21,413 bases of DNA from a virus. The stretch is taken from positions 1 to 21,413 of IMG/VR virus record IMGVR_UViG_3300029309_000401; one strand, 5' to 3'. How positions within the stretch are numbered: the first letter of the stretch is position 1; every line of letters starts with the position of its first letter. Of this stretch, positions 7,017 through 13,311 are shown piece after piece. Position numbers and translations under genes: made by a program. Below the pieces are notes generated by a model that saw only the letters and a list, made by a program, of their open reading frames with translations, made no database searches and was not told the origin of the DNA.

Positions 7017-7547
7017 TTACGCTACTTCCTTCCAATTTGGATTTTGTGTTGTATTAATTGTAGAATAATTAGGAGTTTGAGAATCATCAATTAATCCCCA
7101 CACATTTACTCCAGTTAAACCTGTTGTTACTTGATTTCCAGTTACATCTATATCTGCATTTGCTTGTGCTGTAACTGAATTTAATGTTGATGTACCTACA
7201 AAACCTGTAACACTAAGATTATTGTTAGTAATTAAAGTTTCATCACCTAAATTTAAAGTTGATGCTACTGCTGATACACCTGTTACTGCTGCTGCTTGTA
7301 CAGCTACTGATCCTGTTGCACTAGTTGCAGTTTGACCTGTAACTGATAAATTATTATTAGTGCTAAGTGATTCATCGCCTAATGCACTTGTTCCTGATAC
7401 TCCAGTAACTCCTACTTCACCACCAGCACTTATAGCAACTCCTGTTAAACCAGTTGTGCCAGCTACTCCAGTTACTTCTACAGGTATAGGATTTCCCCAC
7501 CCAGATTGACCCCAAGTGCCTCTACCCCAACCTGTAATTGCTGCCAT
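7017..7547 (-). CDS. repeat-containing tail fibre-like protein (176 aa)
   Basis: Starts with a tryptophan/glycine-rich segment (GWGRGTWGQSGWGNP), followed by Val-Thr-Gly-rich short repeats. Two longer units are visible: LGDESLSTNNNLSVTGQTAT (about 57-76) and LGDETLITNNNLSVTGFVGT (about 102-121). It ends with NVWGLIDDSQTPNYSTI and NPNWKEV. This plan is common in marine phage fibre regions. No strong Shine-Dalgarno is seen. Likely a virion fibre or fibre-base component; exact role unknown. Confidence 0.75.
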   Translation of the reverse strand: MAAITGWGRGTWGQSGWGNPIPVEVTGVAGTTGLTGVAISAGGEVGVTGVSGTSALGDESLSTNNNLSVTGQTATSATGSVAVQAAAVTGVSAVASTLNLGDETLITNNNLSVTGFVGTSTLNSVTAQANADIDVTGNQVTTGLTGVNVWGLIDDSQTPNYSTINTTQNPNWKEVA

Positions 7548-7548
7548 A

Positions 7549-7980
7549 TTAAGCTATTCTTATAATTGCGTTAGATGCGTCTGCTGTTGGAAATTGAATT
7601 GTAAAATCACCTGCTGTTGATGTTTTATCTCCACCAAAAGCTAATATACATACTGATGGATCGCCTGAAGCTGATTCATTAAATATCATACAACCATTAG
7701 CTGTTACTGTTGCATTAGAAAATGTTAAATCTGCAAAATCAGTAAATGCAGTAGTGCCTGATGTTGTTGGATCAACTCTTGTTAAAGCTGCACCTTTAGC
7801 AGTATAGTTTGTACCTGAAGATTCATTAGATGAAGTATATGCAGTAGTAGATGCACCTAAACTAGCACTACTTGTATAAAGTGCTAAGTTAAATGTACTA
7901 CCACCTGAGTTTTTAAAATTGTGCACACCCTCTAAAAGTTCTTTTTTAAATGATGTACACATAGCTTGTGAAATTGCCAT
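7549..7980 (-). CDS. conserved phage virion-type protein (143 aa)
   Basis: Starts MAISQAMCTSFKKELLEGVH with FNLALYTSSA following, has ALTRVDPTTSGTTAFTDFAD in the middle and ends in GDFTIQFPTADASNAIIRIA. I recognise the pattern as a protein recurrent in uncultured marine phages next to fibre genes, with no assigned function. Beta-rich, Ser/Thr-rich composition suits a surface or tail component (inference). AGGAGAC is 5-6 bases upstream of the start. Confidence 0.75.
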   Translation of the reverse strand: MAISQAMCTSFKKELLEGVHNFKNSGGSTFNLALYTSSASLGASTTAYTSSNESSGTNYTAKGAALTRVDPTTSGTTAFTDFADLTFSNATVTANGCMIFNESASGDPSVCILAFGGDKTSTAGDFTIQFPTADASNAIIRIA

Positions 7981-8270
7981 TATAGTCTCCTAATAATATC
8001 AGCCATATCTTTATGACCTTGTTTGTCTAATAAACCTGCTACAGTAGCTCTATCACTTGCTATAGCTTGTTTCATATAAAGTAAAATAACTGCTTGTATA
8101 GATTCTTTAAATGCTTGTGCTTGTGCTTTAACCATAGGATCAGCATGATCACTTATACTAACAATTTTATTTACTATTCTTTCAGTCCAATATTCAGGAC
8201 TTAAACCTTTATTTTGTGTAGTTTCTACAACTACATCACCTATTGTTGATTCTACATCTACAGTAAACAT
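7980..8270 (-). CDS. small conserved phage protein, alpha-helical (96 aa)
   Basis: Starts MFTVDVESTIGDVVVETTQN and continues with EYWTERIVNKIVSISDHADP, then long helices (AQAQAFKESIQAVILLYMKQ) ending in DMADIIRRL. Homologues are frequent in marine phage late operons between adaptor and fibre genes (from memory). No catalytic motif or membrane span. Its ATG overlaps the adaptor-like gene stop as TAATG, so it is probably translated by coupling. Confidence 0.75.
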   Translation of the reverse strand: MFTVDVESTIGDVVVETTQNKGLSPEYWTERIVNKIVSISDHADPMVKAQAQAFKESIQAVILLYMKQAIASDRATVAGLLDKQGHKDMADIIRRL

Positions 8271-8911
8271 TAAATTCTTTGAACCCTCACAGAATCATCT
8301 CTATAAATATCTACTGTATTATCACCTTCAGCTAAATTTTTTAATTTACCTAATGCTTCTAGATATCTTTTTTCATACTGTATCATTAAATCAGGTTCAC
8401 CTTTCATATATACATAAGATTCTAATAGAGTTCCATATAATAGTGTATTAATTGCATTTGTAGCTAACCATGTTGTACCACTATCTGCACCTGCTGTAAT
8501 AGAATTTGGTCGATAAAAATAATGTAATTCAACAGAAAAATTGTTATTTGGAGTAGGTCCAATTATAAAAGTAGTGTCATCAAATAATGCATAGTGTTTA
8601 GGCAAACCTATAGTTGTTGAATCAGGATATGCCTCTCTAATAAAATTAACATCTTTATAAAGCAAAAATGTTTGTGCATTAGAATTTGTAAATGATAAAG
8701 AAAAGTTATCAAGAAAATCGGATGGTGTTGCAAGATATTGATTTCCCGATGTTAATGTACCACTTACATTCTTTCTAAATACTGGTAAGTTTACAGTTTT
8801 TAATATTCTTTCTTCAGCTTGTTTAATTAAATTAGGTAAATCAGAAACAAAAGTAGTTTCTGTATTTTGTAAATAATTTTGTACTAAGTTTTTTAATTCT
8901 AAATATGTCAT
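8270..8911 (-). CDS. head-tail adaptor-like protein (SU10 adaptor type)
   Basis: A 213-residue protein starting MTYLELKNLVQNYLQNTETT, with helix-rich ends and a beta-rich middle (YLATPSDFLDNFSLSF; TFIIGPTPNNNFSVELHYFY) and a C-terminal helix with YEKRYLEALGKL. Length and layout fit phage SU10-type or podoviral adaptor/tail-tubular-A-like proteins that join portal to tail nozzle. The FIIGPTP and ELHYFYRP segments are typical of that group. Start overlaps the upstream gene by ATGA. The assignment is by pattern; ring-forming function is inferred. Confidence 0.7.
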   Translation of the reverse strand: MTYLELKNLVQNYLQNTETTFVSDLPNLIKQAEERILKTVNLPVFRKNVSGTLTSGNQYLATPSDFLDNFSLSFTNSNAQTFLLYKDVNFIREAYPDSTTIGLPKHYALFDDTTFIIGPTPNNNFSVELHYFYRPNSITAGADSGTTWLATNAINTLLYGTLLESYVYMKGEPDLMIQYEKRYLEALGKLKNLAEGDNTVDIYRDDSVRVQRI

Positions 8912-9768
8912 GTTGTATTAATTTGTGCTCCCATACCTGAATGATTTGTACAGTAATAATATAATGTTGGAGCACCAGATGCTATTTCTATTTGTGAATA
9001 TGCACCTGAAGAACCTGGTGTTCCTGATGTAGTTACCCCTGTTGTATATTCTGAACCACCGCCATGAGTACCATTAGGAGTAGTAGAAAATCTTAAAGGA
9101 TGTCCACCATTACTGCTATCAGATTGATCAAATCTATATATGCTACCTTCTGATAAAGTTAAATTAACATAAGTAGCAGAAGTATAACCACTAATAGCAA
9201 ATTTATTTGATGAACCTACATTATAATAAGGATGATCTGAAGGATTGCCTCCTACTACAGTTACTGTATAAGTAGTAACTGAAGGAACTACAATAGTTAC
9301 TGATCCAACACTTGTCGTTCCAATAACTGTTGTTGGAGTTGCTGTATCGATTTGTGGTGCAGGAGTAGGTGCAGGAGTAGGTGCAGGAGTTGGGGATGGA
9401 GATGGTGATGGAGAAGGTGTTGTGCCTACTACATCTCCTGATAATGTTATTTCTCCTATTTCTCCTCTTATATCTAAACCAACTGTTCTAGAACCTAATT
9501 GAGTTATACCTCCTCCTACAGGATTAAATGCATATAATCTTGTAGAATCATCTTCTCCTGAATCTACTCTAGGATTAAATAATGCTTGAGGATCAGAAGT
9601 TTGCAACTCTCCTACTCTTAATTGTGGATGATCAGGATCAAAACAATCATTACAAACACGCAAACCATTACGAACTTTATCTTCTATTTCGTATTTTAAT
9701 TCTAATAGCTTAAAGGTAAAACCACATCTATCGCATATACCTAAAGCTTTTTTACCTACTGAGTACAT
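8908..9768 (-). CDS. virion-type protein: zinc ribbon, Pro-rich linker, cupredoxin-like domain
   Basis: A 286-residue protein of three parts. Residues 8-48 hold ICDRCGF (C12, C15) and RVCNDC (C39, C42), a four-cysteine zinc ribbon. Residues 118-138 form an SP/AP repeat linker (SPSPSPSPTPAPTPAPTPAP). Residues about 165-286 form a beta-rich domain ending GGHPLRFS ... LYYYCTNHSGMG, with H223, C273, H276 and M279 in the order and close spacing of type 1 copper ligands (His...Cys-x2-His-x2-Met). The C-terminal domain recurs in marine phage tail proteins (from memory); copper binding there is an inference. It is encoded between two adaptor-like genes, so it is likely a tail or neck component. Overlaps its neighbours by ATGA and TAATG. 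Confidence 0.8.
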   Translation of the reverse strand: MYSVGKKALGICDRCGFTFKLLELKYEIEDKVRNGLRVCNDCFDPDHPQLRVGELQTSDPQALFNPRVDSGEDDSTRLYAFNPVGGGITQLGSRTVGLDIRGEIGEITLSGDVVGTTPSPSPSPSPTPAPTPAPTPAPQIDTATPTTVIGTTSVGSVTIVVPSVTTYTVTVVGGNPSDHPYYNVGSSNKFAISGYTSATYVNLTLSEGSIYRFDQSDSSNGGHPLRFSTTPNGTHGGGSEYTTGVTTSGTPGSSGAYSQIEIASGAPTLYYYCTNHSGMGAQINTT

Positions 9769-10469
9769 TAATAATTACTATAAATACTACTATCAGGAAC
9801 AAATTTTACTGATGCTCTTTCTCTATCAGCATCACTAACTTCATTCCATAATTCATCATAACGCATTTTAATCATAGGTGCTTTAGGGGTAGCTTCATTA
9901 TTTTTACAAGCTATATTGTATGCAAGTGCATAAGTTAAACATGGTAAATATCTTGATGGTACATCTGCATTATTACTAGCTACATTACCTGCATCTTCTA
10001 TGCGTTTAATATAGTCATAAACTAAAGTATATGTTTGTGCAGAGTCAGGTGTTGACCAAAGAACTATATTAATTCCTGATGTGCCTTTATCAACAAAAAA
10101 CTGTGTTGGTTTTGATTGTGTTAATTTTTTTGCTTGATGATTATATTGTGTTCTAGATATTCTATTTAATGTTTGATCAAATTGTTTTGTAGTATCTGTA
10201 GCATCTGTTCTAATAAAAACATCTACTATTTCTAAAGCACTTGTTTCAGCAGCATACGAAGATGTACCAGCAGTAAGAGTCTGTGTAGCCTGTTCTATTT
10301 TCCATAGATTTAAACCTTTATTCTGCCATTCTAAAAATATTAAATTTAAGGCTCTTTTAGCACTACGATAGTCATATCCTGTACGCATAGTAAGACCGCA
10401 TAAATCATATGCTTCTTCCATAATGTCAGATAAATCTAAATTAAATGTAGTTGTACCGCTAGTTGCCAT
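9768..10469 (-). CDS. head-tail connector/tail accessory-like protein (233 aa)
   Basis: Starts MATSGTTTFNLDLSDIMEEA; AYDLCGLTMRTGYDYRSAKR and LNLIFLEWQNKGLNLW then give an N-terminal helical region, followed by a beta-rich middle (YTLVYDYIKRIED) and a helical end. This is a common marine podovirus protein encoded just before the adaptor-like gene; its fold resembles adaptor or stabilisation proteins at the portal, but the exact class is uncertain. AAGGAGACAAC precedes the ATG. It overlaps the upstream basic-protein gene by 11 bases. Confidence 0.7.
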   Translation of the reverse strand: MATSGTTTFNLDLSDIMEEAYDLCGLTMRTGYDYRSAKRALNLIFLEWQNKGLNLWKIEQATQTLTAGTSSYAAETSALEIVDVFIRTDATDTTKQFDQTLNRISRTQYNHQAKKLTQSKPTQFFVDKGTSGINIVLWSTPDSAQTYTLVYDYIKRIEDAGNVASNNADVPSRYLPCLTYALAYNIACKNNEATPKAPMIKMRYDELWNEVSDADRERASVKFVPDSSIYSNY

Positions 10470-10752
10470 GTTGTCTCCTTATAGCTTCTTTACCTTTTTT
10501 TGCAATTTTTGCTTGTTCATTTTTACCAGATACTTTAGCTCTTTGTTCCATTACAGTTAATATTTGTATTTTTCTTGCAAAAGGTTTATTAATTTTTTTT
10601 ACTTTAGCTACAGTTTTTCTAGCATCAGCAGGTGTTGCATACTTAATACTGACAGTATCTTTAGGATTTTCATCAGTATATAACCTACGACTTGATCCTT
10701 TAGGTTTTTTTCCTGTTCCTACTTTTGGGTCTTTCTTTTTTCTTATTGGCAT
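10459..10752 (-). CDS. small basic conserved phage protein (97 aa)
   Basis: Starts MPIRKKKDPKVGTGKKPKGS with RRLYTDENPKD and ATPADARKTVAKVKKINKPF following. Rich in Lys; resembles recurrent uncharacterised proteins of marine phages. No clear Shine-Dalgarno precedes ATG 10752, which instead follows a run of nine A (minus strand). The preceding short reading frame at 10816-10700 enters this gene in another frame, so coupling or frameshifting could supply its start. No enzymatic motif seen. Confidence 0.7.
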   Translation of the reverse strand: MPIRKKKDPKVGTGKKPKGSSRRLYTDENPKDTVSIKYATPADARKTVAKVKKINKPFARKIQILTVMEQRAKVSGKNEQAKIAKKGKEAIRRQHGN

Positions 10753-10816
10753 ATTTTTTTTTACTTGCTGGTGCTTTCTTTGTCATTACAGCAAAGTTAG
10801 CTCTAGTCATTACCAT

Positions 10817-11107
10817 TTAACATTTCCATCTTCTACGAGCCTGTCTTATTCTAGAATTAGGATCGTTTCTTGTTTTAGCTGAACTTCTTTTTAATTGACC
10901 AAGTGATCTTGCACAATAAGATTTTCTGCGTTTAGCAGCTTTACTACCTTTTTTTACTTTACCAGTAACAGCAGTTTTTAATTTAGAACCAGGATTTAAT
11001 CTTCTATAGGCTTTTACGCCAGCTTTAGTCATACCAGCACCAGACTTAGTAGGTCTAAAGTTTTTTTTATTCCTAGCAGGCATCTTAGCCTTCTTTCTTA
11101 TTGGCAT
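10817..11107 (-). CDS. DUF6321-like small basic protein (96 aa)
   Basis: Starts MPIRKKAKMPARNKKNFRPT; contains GAGMTKAGVKAYRRLNPGSK, KAAKRRKSYCARSLGQ and a closing DPNSRIRQARRRWKC. This run (TxAGxxAYxRxxPGSKLKxAV, KAAxRRKSxCAR, DPNSRIxxARRRWxC) matches my recollection of the phage DUF6321 family, of unknown role. Two conserved Cys (SYCAR and the terminal WKC) are notable. The upstream spacer of 37 bases is very A/T-rich with no Shine-Dalgarno, so initiation signal is unclear. Confidence 0.75.
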   Translation of the reverse strand: MPIRKKAKMPARNKKNFRPTKSGAGMTKAGVKAYRRLNPGSKLKTAVTGKVKKGSKAAKRRKSYCARSLGQLKRSSAKTRNDPNSRIRQARRRWKC

Positions 11108-11144
11108 AAAAAAATATTTATATAATTAAAAAAAGTTTACTGGT

Positions 11145-11408
11145 TTATGTTTTACCGCCAAACTTTTTATACATCATGTCTTTAAAGTTTTCTACTTTCA
11201 TGCCACCTTTCATGCCACGCATTTCAGTTTTTTTACCAATAGCTTTCATGACTTTAGTTTTTTTACCACCCATTTTATTAACTTTGGTTTTCTTACCGCC
11301 TTTCATGACTTTGGTTTTTTTACCGCCCATCTTATTGACTTTGGTTTTTTTACCACCCATTTTTTTAATTTTGGTTTTTTTACCACCCATTTTTTTCATT
11401 TCTCGCAT
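11145..11408 (-). CDS. lysine/glycine repeat protein with KMGGKKTKV decapeptides (87 aa)
   Basis: Residues 5-63 are six tandem units of about ten residues with consensus K-M-G-G-K-K-T-K-V-N/M; the fourth unit is one residue short and the sixth degenerate (KAIGKKTEM). The last 18 residues (MKVENFKDMMYKKFGGKT) are not repetitive. Start ATG has a strong AGGAG. Very basic and probably disordered, it could bind DNA, RNA or acidic surfaces (inference). The reverse-strand translation of the same interval is a hydrophobic shadow and not supported. I do not recognise a family. Confidence 0.75.
   Translation of the reverse strand: MREMKKMGGKKTKIKKMGGKKTKVNKMGGKKTKVMKGGKKTKVNKMGGKKTKVMKAIGKKTEMRGMKGGMKVENFKDMMYKKFGGKT
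11220..11396 (-). repeat. tandem 30-bp coding repeats in the KMGGKKTKV gene
   Basis: Six imperfect units of 30 bases (one of 27) encode residues 5-63 of the lysine-rich protein. Units differ mainly at wobble positions and at the tenth residue, showing expansion by duplication followed by drift under coding selection. Confidence 0.8.
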
Positions 11409-11923
11409 AATTTTCTCCTGTTTAATATTTGAGACCTAAATTGTTTATTATTATAATTTTTATAATAACCCTTTTTAAAAATATTATCAGATGCTTTTAT
11501 TAATATGTCTAATCTTTGAATAAATATTTGATAATAATCATCTTCAAATAAACCTTTAAACTCTTCTTGTTCAGTTGCAAACTCTATTTCAGTATCAGGA
11601 TGTGATCCCATTACATATAAATTTAATTTATTTGCTTCTTTATTAATTAAATTAATTCTTGTATCTACTTCATCTGCGGTAATATTTTCATAATTATCAC
11701 CACAATAAATAATTACATCATAAGTATCATCAAAATTTATAATGTAATCTATTAAATCTGACCATAATTCACATTTACTTATAACAACATTTACTTTGTT
11801 ATTATCCCAAGTTTTTTTTGCGTATGGACACGCTGGTAGATTATTAAATTTTTCTTGTGAATTTTCCAAAACAGTGCGACTCCATTGACGAAGTTCATTC
11901 ATCAATAGAGTCTGATTTAACAC
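11396..11923 (-). CDS. unknown protein with LPACPYA motif (175 aa)
   Basis: Starts (GTG 11923) MLNQTLLMNELRQWSRTVLE. The LPACPYAKKTWDNNKVNVVI segment (about 29-48) and later VIIYCGD are its most distinctive parts; a C-P-F/Y-A motif followed by a strand is seen in some uncharacterised bacterial and phage proteins, with which it is at best distantly similar. The C-terminal half is helical and charged, ending basic. GTG overlaps the previous stop as TAGTG; ATG 11902 is an alternative start with no better ribosome site. The 3' end overlaps the repeat-protein start by 13 bases. No function can be assigned; composition resembles a soluble enzyme more than a virion protein. Confidence 0.7.
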   Translation of the reverse strand: MLNQTLLMNELRQWSRTVLENSQEKFNNLPACPYAKKTWDNNKVNVVISKCELWSDLIDYIINFDDTYDVIIYCGDNYENITADEVDTRINLINKEANKLNLYVMGSHPDTEIEFATEQEEFKGLFEDDYYQIFIQRLDILIKASDNIFKKGYYKNYNNKQFRSQILNRRKLCEK

Positions 11924-12192
11924 TATTTTTTCTTGGGGGTTTTTTTCTTAACTGTTTTCTTTTTAGTTACAGTTTTTTTCTTAACTGGTTCTTTCTTTAC
12001 AGTTTCTTTCTTTACAGTTTCCTTTTTAACTGATTTTTTAGAAGTAGAAGAAAGTTCTTTATGTTTTCTTTCAGCATCCTCTAAATCAGGGTCTGGTCCA
12101 AAAATAACTCTGTAAATTCCATCTTCTCCTTTTTTTAATACATTGTATTGAGGAGGGAAATTACCATTTTCTGAAATAATATAATTTGACAT
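11923..12192 (-). CDS. small protein with lysine-rich repeat tail (89 aa)
   Basis: Residues 1-50 (MSNYIISENGNFPPQYNVLK, then GEDGIYRVIFGPDP) form a short possibly folded head. Residues 52-89 are a tail of K-K-E/K-T/P-V pentapeptides ending in TPKKK. The tail looks like histone H1 or bacterial nucleoid-associated tails and would bind DNA or RNA non-specifically (inference). GGAG lies 6 bases upstream of the ATG. It follows a structural-type gene by one base. Confidence 0.75.
   Translation of the reverse strand: MSNYIISENGNFPPQYNVLKKGEDGIYRVIFGPDPDLEDAERKHKELSSTSKKSVKKETVKKETVKKEPVKKKTVTKKKTVKKKTPKKK
11926..12039 (-). repeat. 15-bp tandem coding repeats (KKETV/KKKTV tail)
   Basis: The 3' part of the gene encodes imperfect pentapeptide repeats, visible in DNA as recurring 15-base units rich in A on the coding strand (aactgtttctttctttac pattern on the plus strand). 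Confidence 0.65.
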
Positions 12193-12193
12193 A

Positions 12194-12601
12194 TTAATCT
12201 CCGTAAACTTTAACCATTTCTAAAACAATTGAATAGGTATCTCCTGAAGAGTGACCTTTAGTAGTAAACAAAATATCTCCTGTTTTACCACTACCTGCAT
12301 TATTTGGTAAACCACCAAAGTCTTTAAATTCCATATGTCCATTACTACTTTCAGCAAGTTCCATTAATAAAACATTACTTGTAGCATCTAAAAACATTTG
12401 AACAGACATACCTACGATAGCATGACTAACTCGCATAACTCTAACTTCTGAACAGGCTACACCTGTTGCATTAGAAGCCAAAGCAGATACATCTACTTTG
12501 GCTACTGCGGATTCTCCTGTGCCATCGCTGACATTGGTAAACTTCATAACACAATTTCTTTCACCATCAATAATAGTTTGTGAAGTTACTGCATCAGCCA
12601 T
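12194..12601 (-). CDS. conserved phage structural-type protein (135 aa)
   Basis: Starts MADAVTSQTIIDGERNCVMK with FTNVSDGTGES, then beta-rich segments (VRVMRVSHAIVGMSVQMFLD; SNGHMEFKDFGGLPNNAG) and ends IVLEMVKVYGD. The pattern is common in marine phages near the capsid gene, possibly a decoration or tail-tube-like component; I cannot place it more precisely. AGGAGTAAATT precedes the ATG. Confidence 0.75.
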   Translation of the reverse strand: MADAVTSQTIIDGERNCVMKFTNVSDGTGESAVAKVDVSALASNATGVACSEVRVMRVSHAIVGMSVQMFLDATSNVLLMELAESSNGHMEFKDFGGLPNNAGSGKTGDILFTTKGHSSGDTYSIVLEMVKVYGD

Positions 12602-12610
12602 AATTTACTC

Positions 12611-13195
12611 CTAGCTAAAACTATGAGAAACAGTGCCGTCACCAAAGACATGACCATTAAGAAGCCATATAGCATCTGTAATAGCTACACATCTAATATG
12701 ACCGCCAATAAAACGACCATCAGTGTCAGCATCCATAGTTAATCTATAGTCAGCAGCAGCAGGAACATTCCATCCTGCGGTGTCGATATCTTCATTAAGA
12801 GCTACTACGCTTCCTAATTCATCTTTATCAAGCTGAAATACCATTCCTTGAAAAGTATCTGCACTAGAAGCACCTTGTAAAATAAAAGTACCTGTAAATG
12901 TAGTGCCTATGTGAAACTCATAATATAGTCCAGCAGCAGCAGTAGGTAAAGTTATTGTAATACCAGCAGCCCTATTTAAACTAAAAATAGTTCCAGACTG
13001 TGCTGTAGTTGGAGTTAGTGTTGCATCAGTAACGCTAGTAACAGGAAATAAATTATTTAGTGTACCTGTTGTACTAATATTACCACTTGTATCAACATCT
13101 AGATTAGTTGTAACTGCTCCAGTTGTTGAGTTTTTAGTAATTTGTTCAAAACCACCTTCGGACCTAACTGGTCCATTAAAAGTTGTATTCGCCAT
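12611..13195 (-). CDS. conserved phage structural protein (194 aa)
   Basis: Starts MANTTFNGPVRSEGGFEQIT and has a Thr/Ala-rich beta body (GITITLPTAAAGLYYEFHIG; FTGTFILQGASSADTF) ending HVFGDGTVSHSFS. Similar proteins occur directly after the major capsid gene in marine phages and are taken as virion proteins (from memory). AGGAGAAGATT is the ribosome site. It is the first gene after the double terminator, so its expression depends on read-through or a promoter that I cannot identify. Confidence 0.75.
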   Translation of the reverse strand: MANTTFNGPVRSEGGFEQITKNSTTGAVTTNLDVDTSGNISTTGTLNNLFPVTSVTDATLTPTTAQSGTIFSLNRAAGITITLPTAAAGLYYEFHIGTTFTGTFILQGASSADTFQGMVFQLDKDELGSVVALNEDIDTAGWNVPAAADYRLTMDADTDGRFIGGHIRCVAITDAIWLLNGHVFGDGTVSHSFS

Positions 13196-13211
13196 AATCT
13201 TCTCCTAAAAG

Positions 13212-13257
13212 AAAAAAGTTTATCGTCTTGGCAAGTCTGCTAGGGCAGTCGATAAAC
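13212..13257 (-). terminator. branched hairpin followed by T-run, second terminator-like element
   Basis: An outer perfect 8-bp inverted repeat (gtttatcg at 13218-13225 and cgataaac at 13250-13257) encloses 24 bases with two small inner hairpins (cttg/caag and ctgc/gcag arms). On the minus strand the structure is followed by six T (13217-13212), matching an intrinsic terminator. The three-branched shape is more elaborate than a simple terminator and could be a structured RNA or processing site. Confidence 0.55.
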
Positions 13258-13279
13258 AAAAAAATAATTCCCTAGAACG

Positions 13280-13305
13280 AAAAAAAGGGGAGCATAGCTC
13301 CCCTT
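13280..13305 (-). terminator. rho-independent terminator after the major capsid gene
   Basis: Perfect 9-bp stem (aaggggagc / gctcccctt, at 13285-13293 and 13297-13305) with an ata loop, followed on the minus strand by seven T. It starts 7 bases past the capsid stop codon, exactly where a terminator limiting expression of distal genes would be. Confidence 0.9.
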
Positions 13306-13311
13306 AAAGTT

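Noticed and set aside
11220-11396. Short tandem repeats considered as a CRISPR array
   Set aside because: Units are contiguous, codon-based 30-bp repeats without spacers and encode a continuous protein.
11176-11439. Plus-strand hydrophobic frame opposite the KMGGKKTKV gene
   Set aside because: It is a shadow of the repeat gene; the minus frame has a clear AGGAG and operon fit.
13212-13257. Branched hairpin considered as a tRNA or tRNA-like gene
   Set aside because: Too short (46 bases), lacks anticodon arm layout, T-loop motif and CCA end; a terminator or structured RNA fits better.
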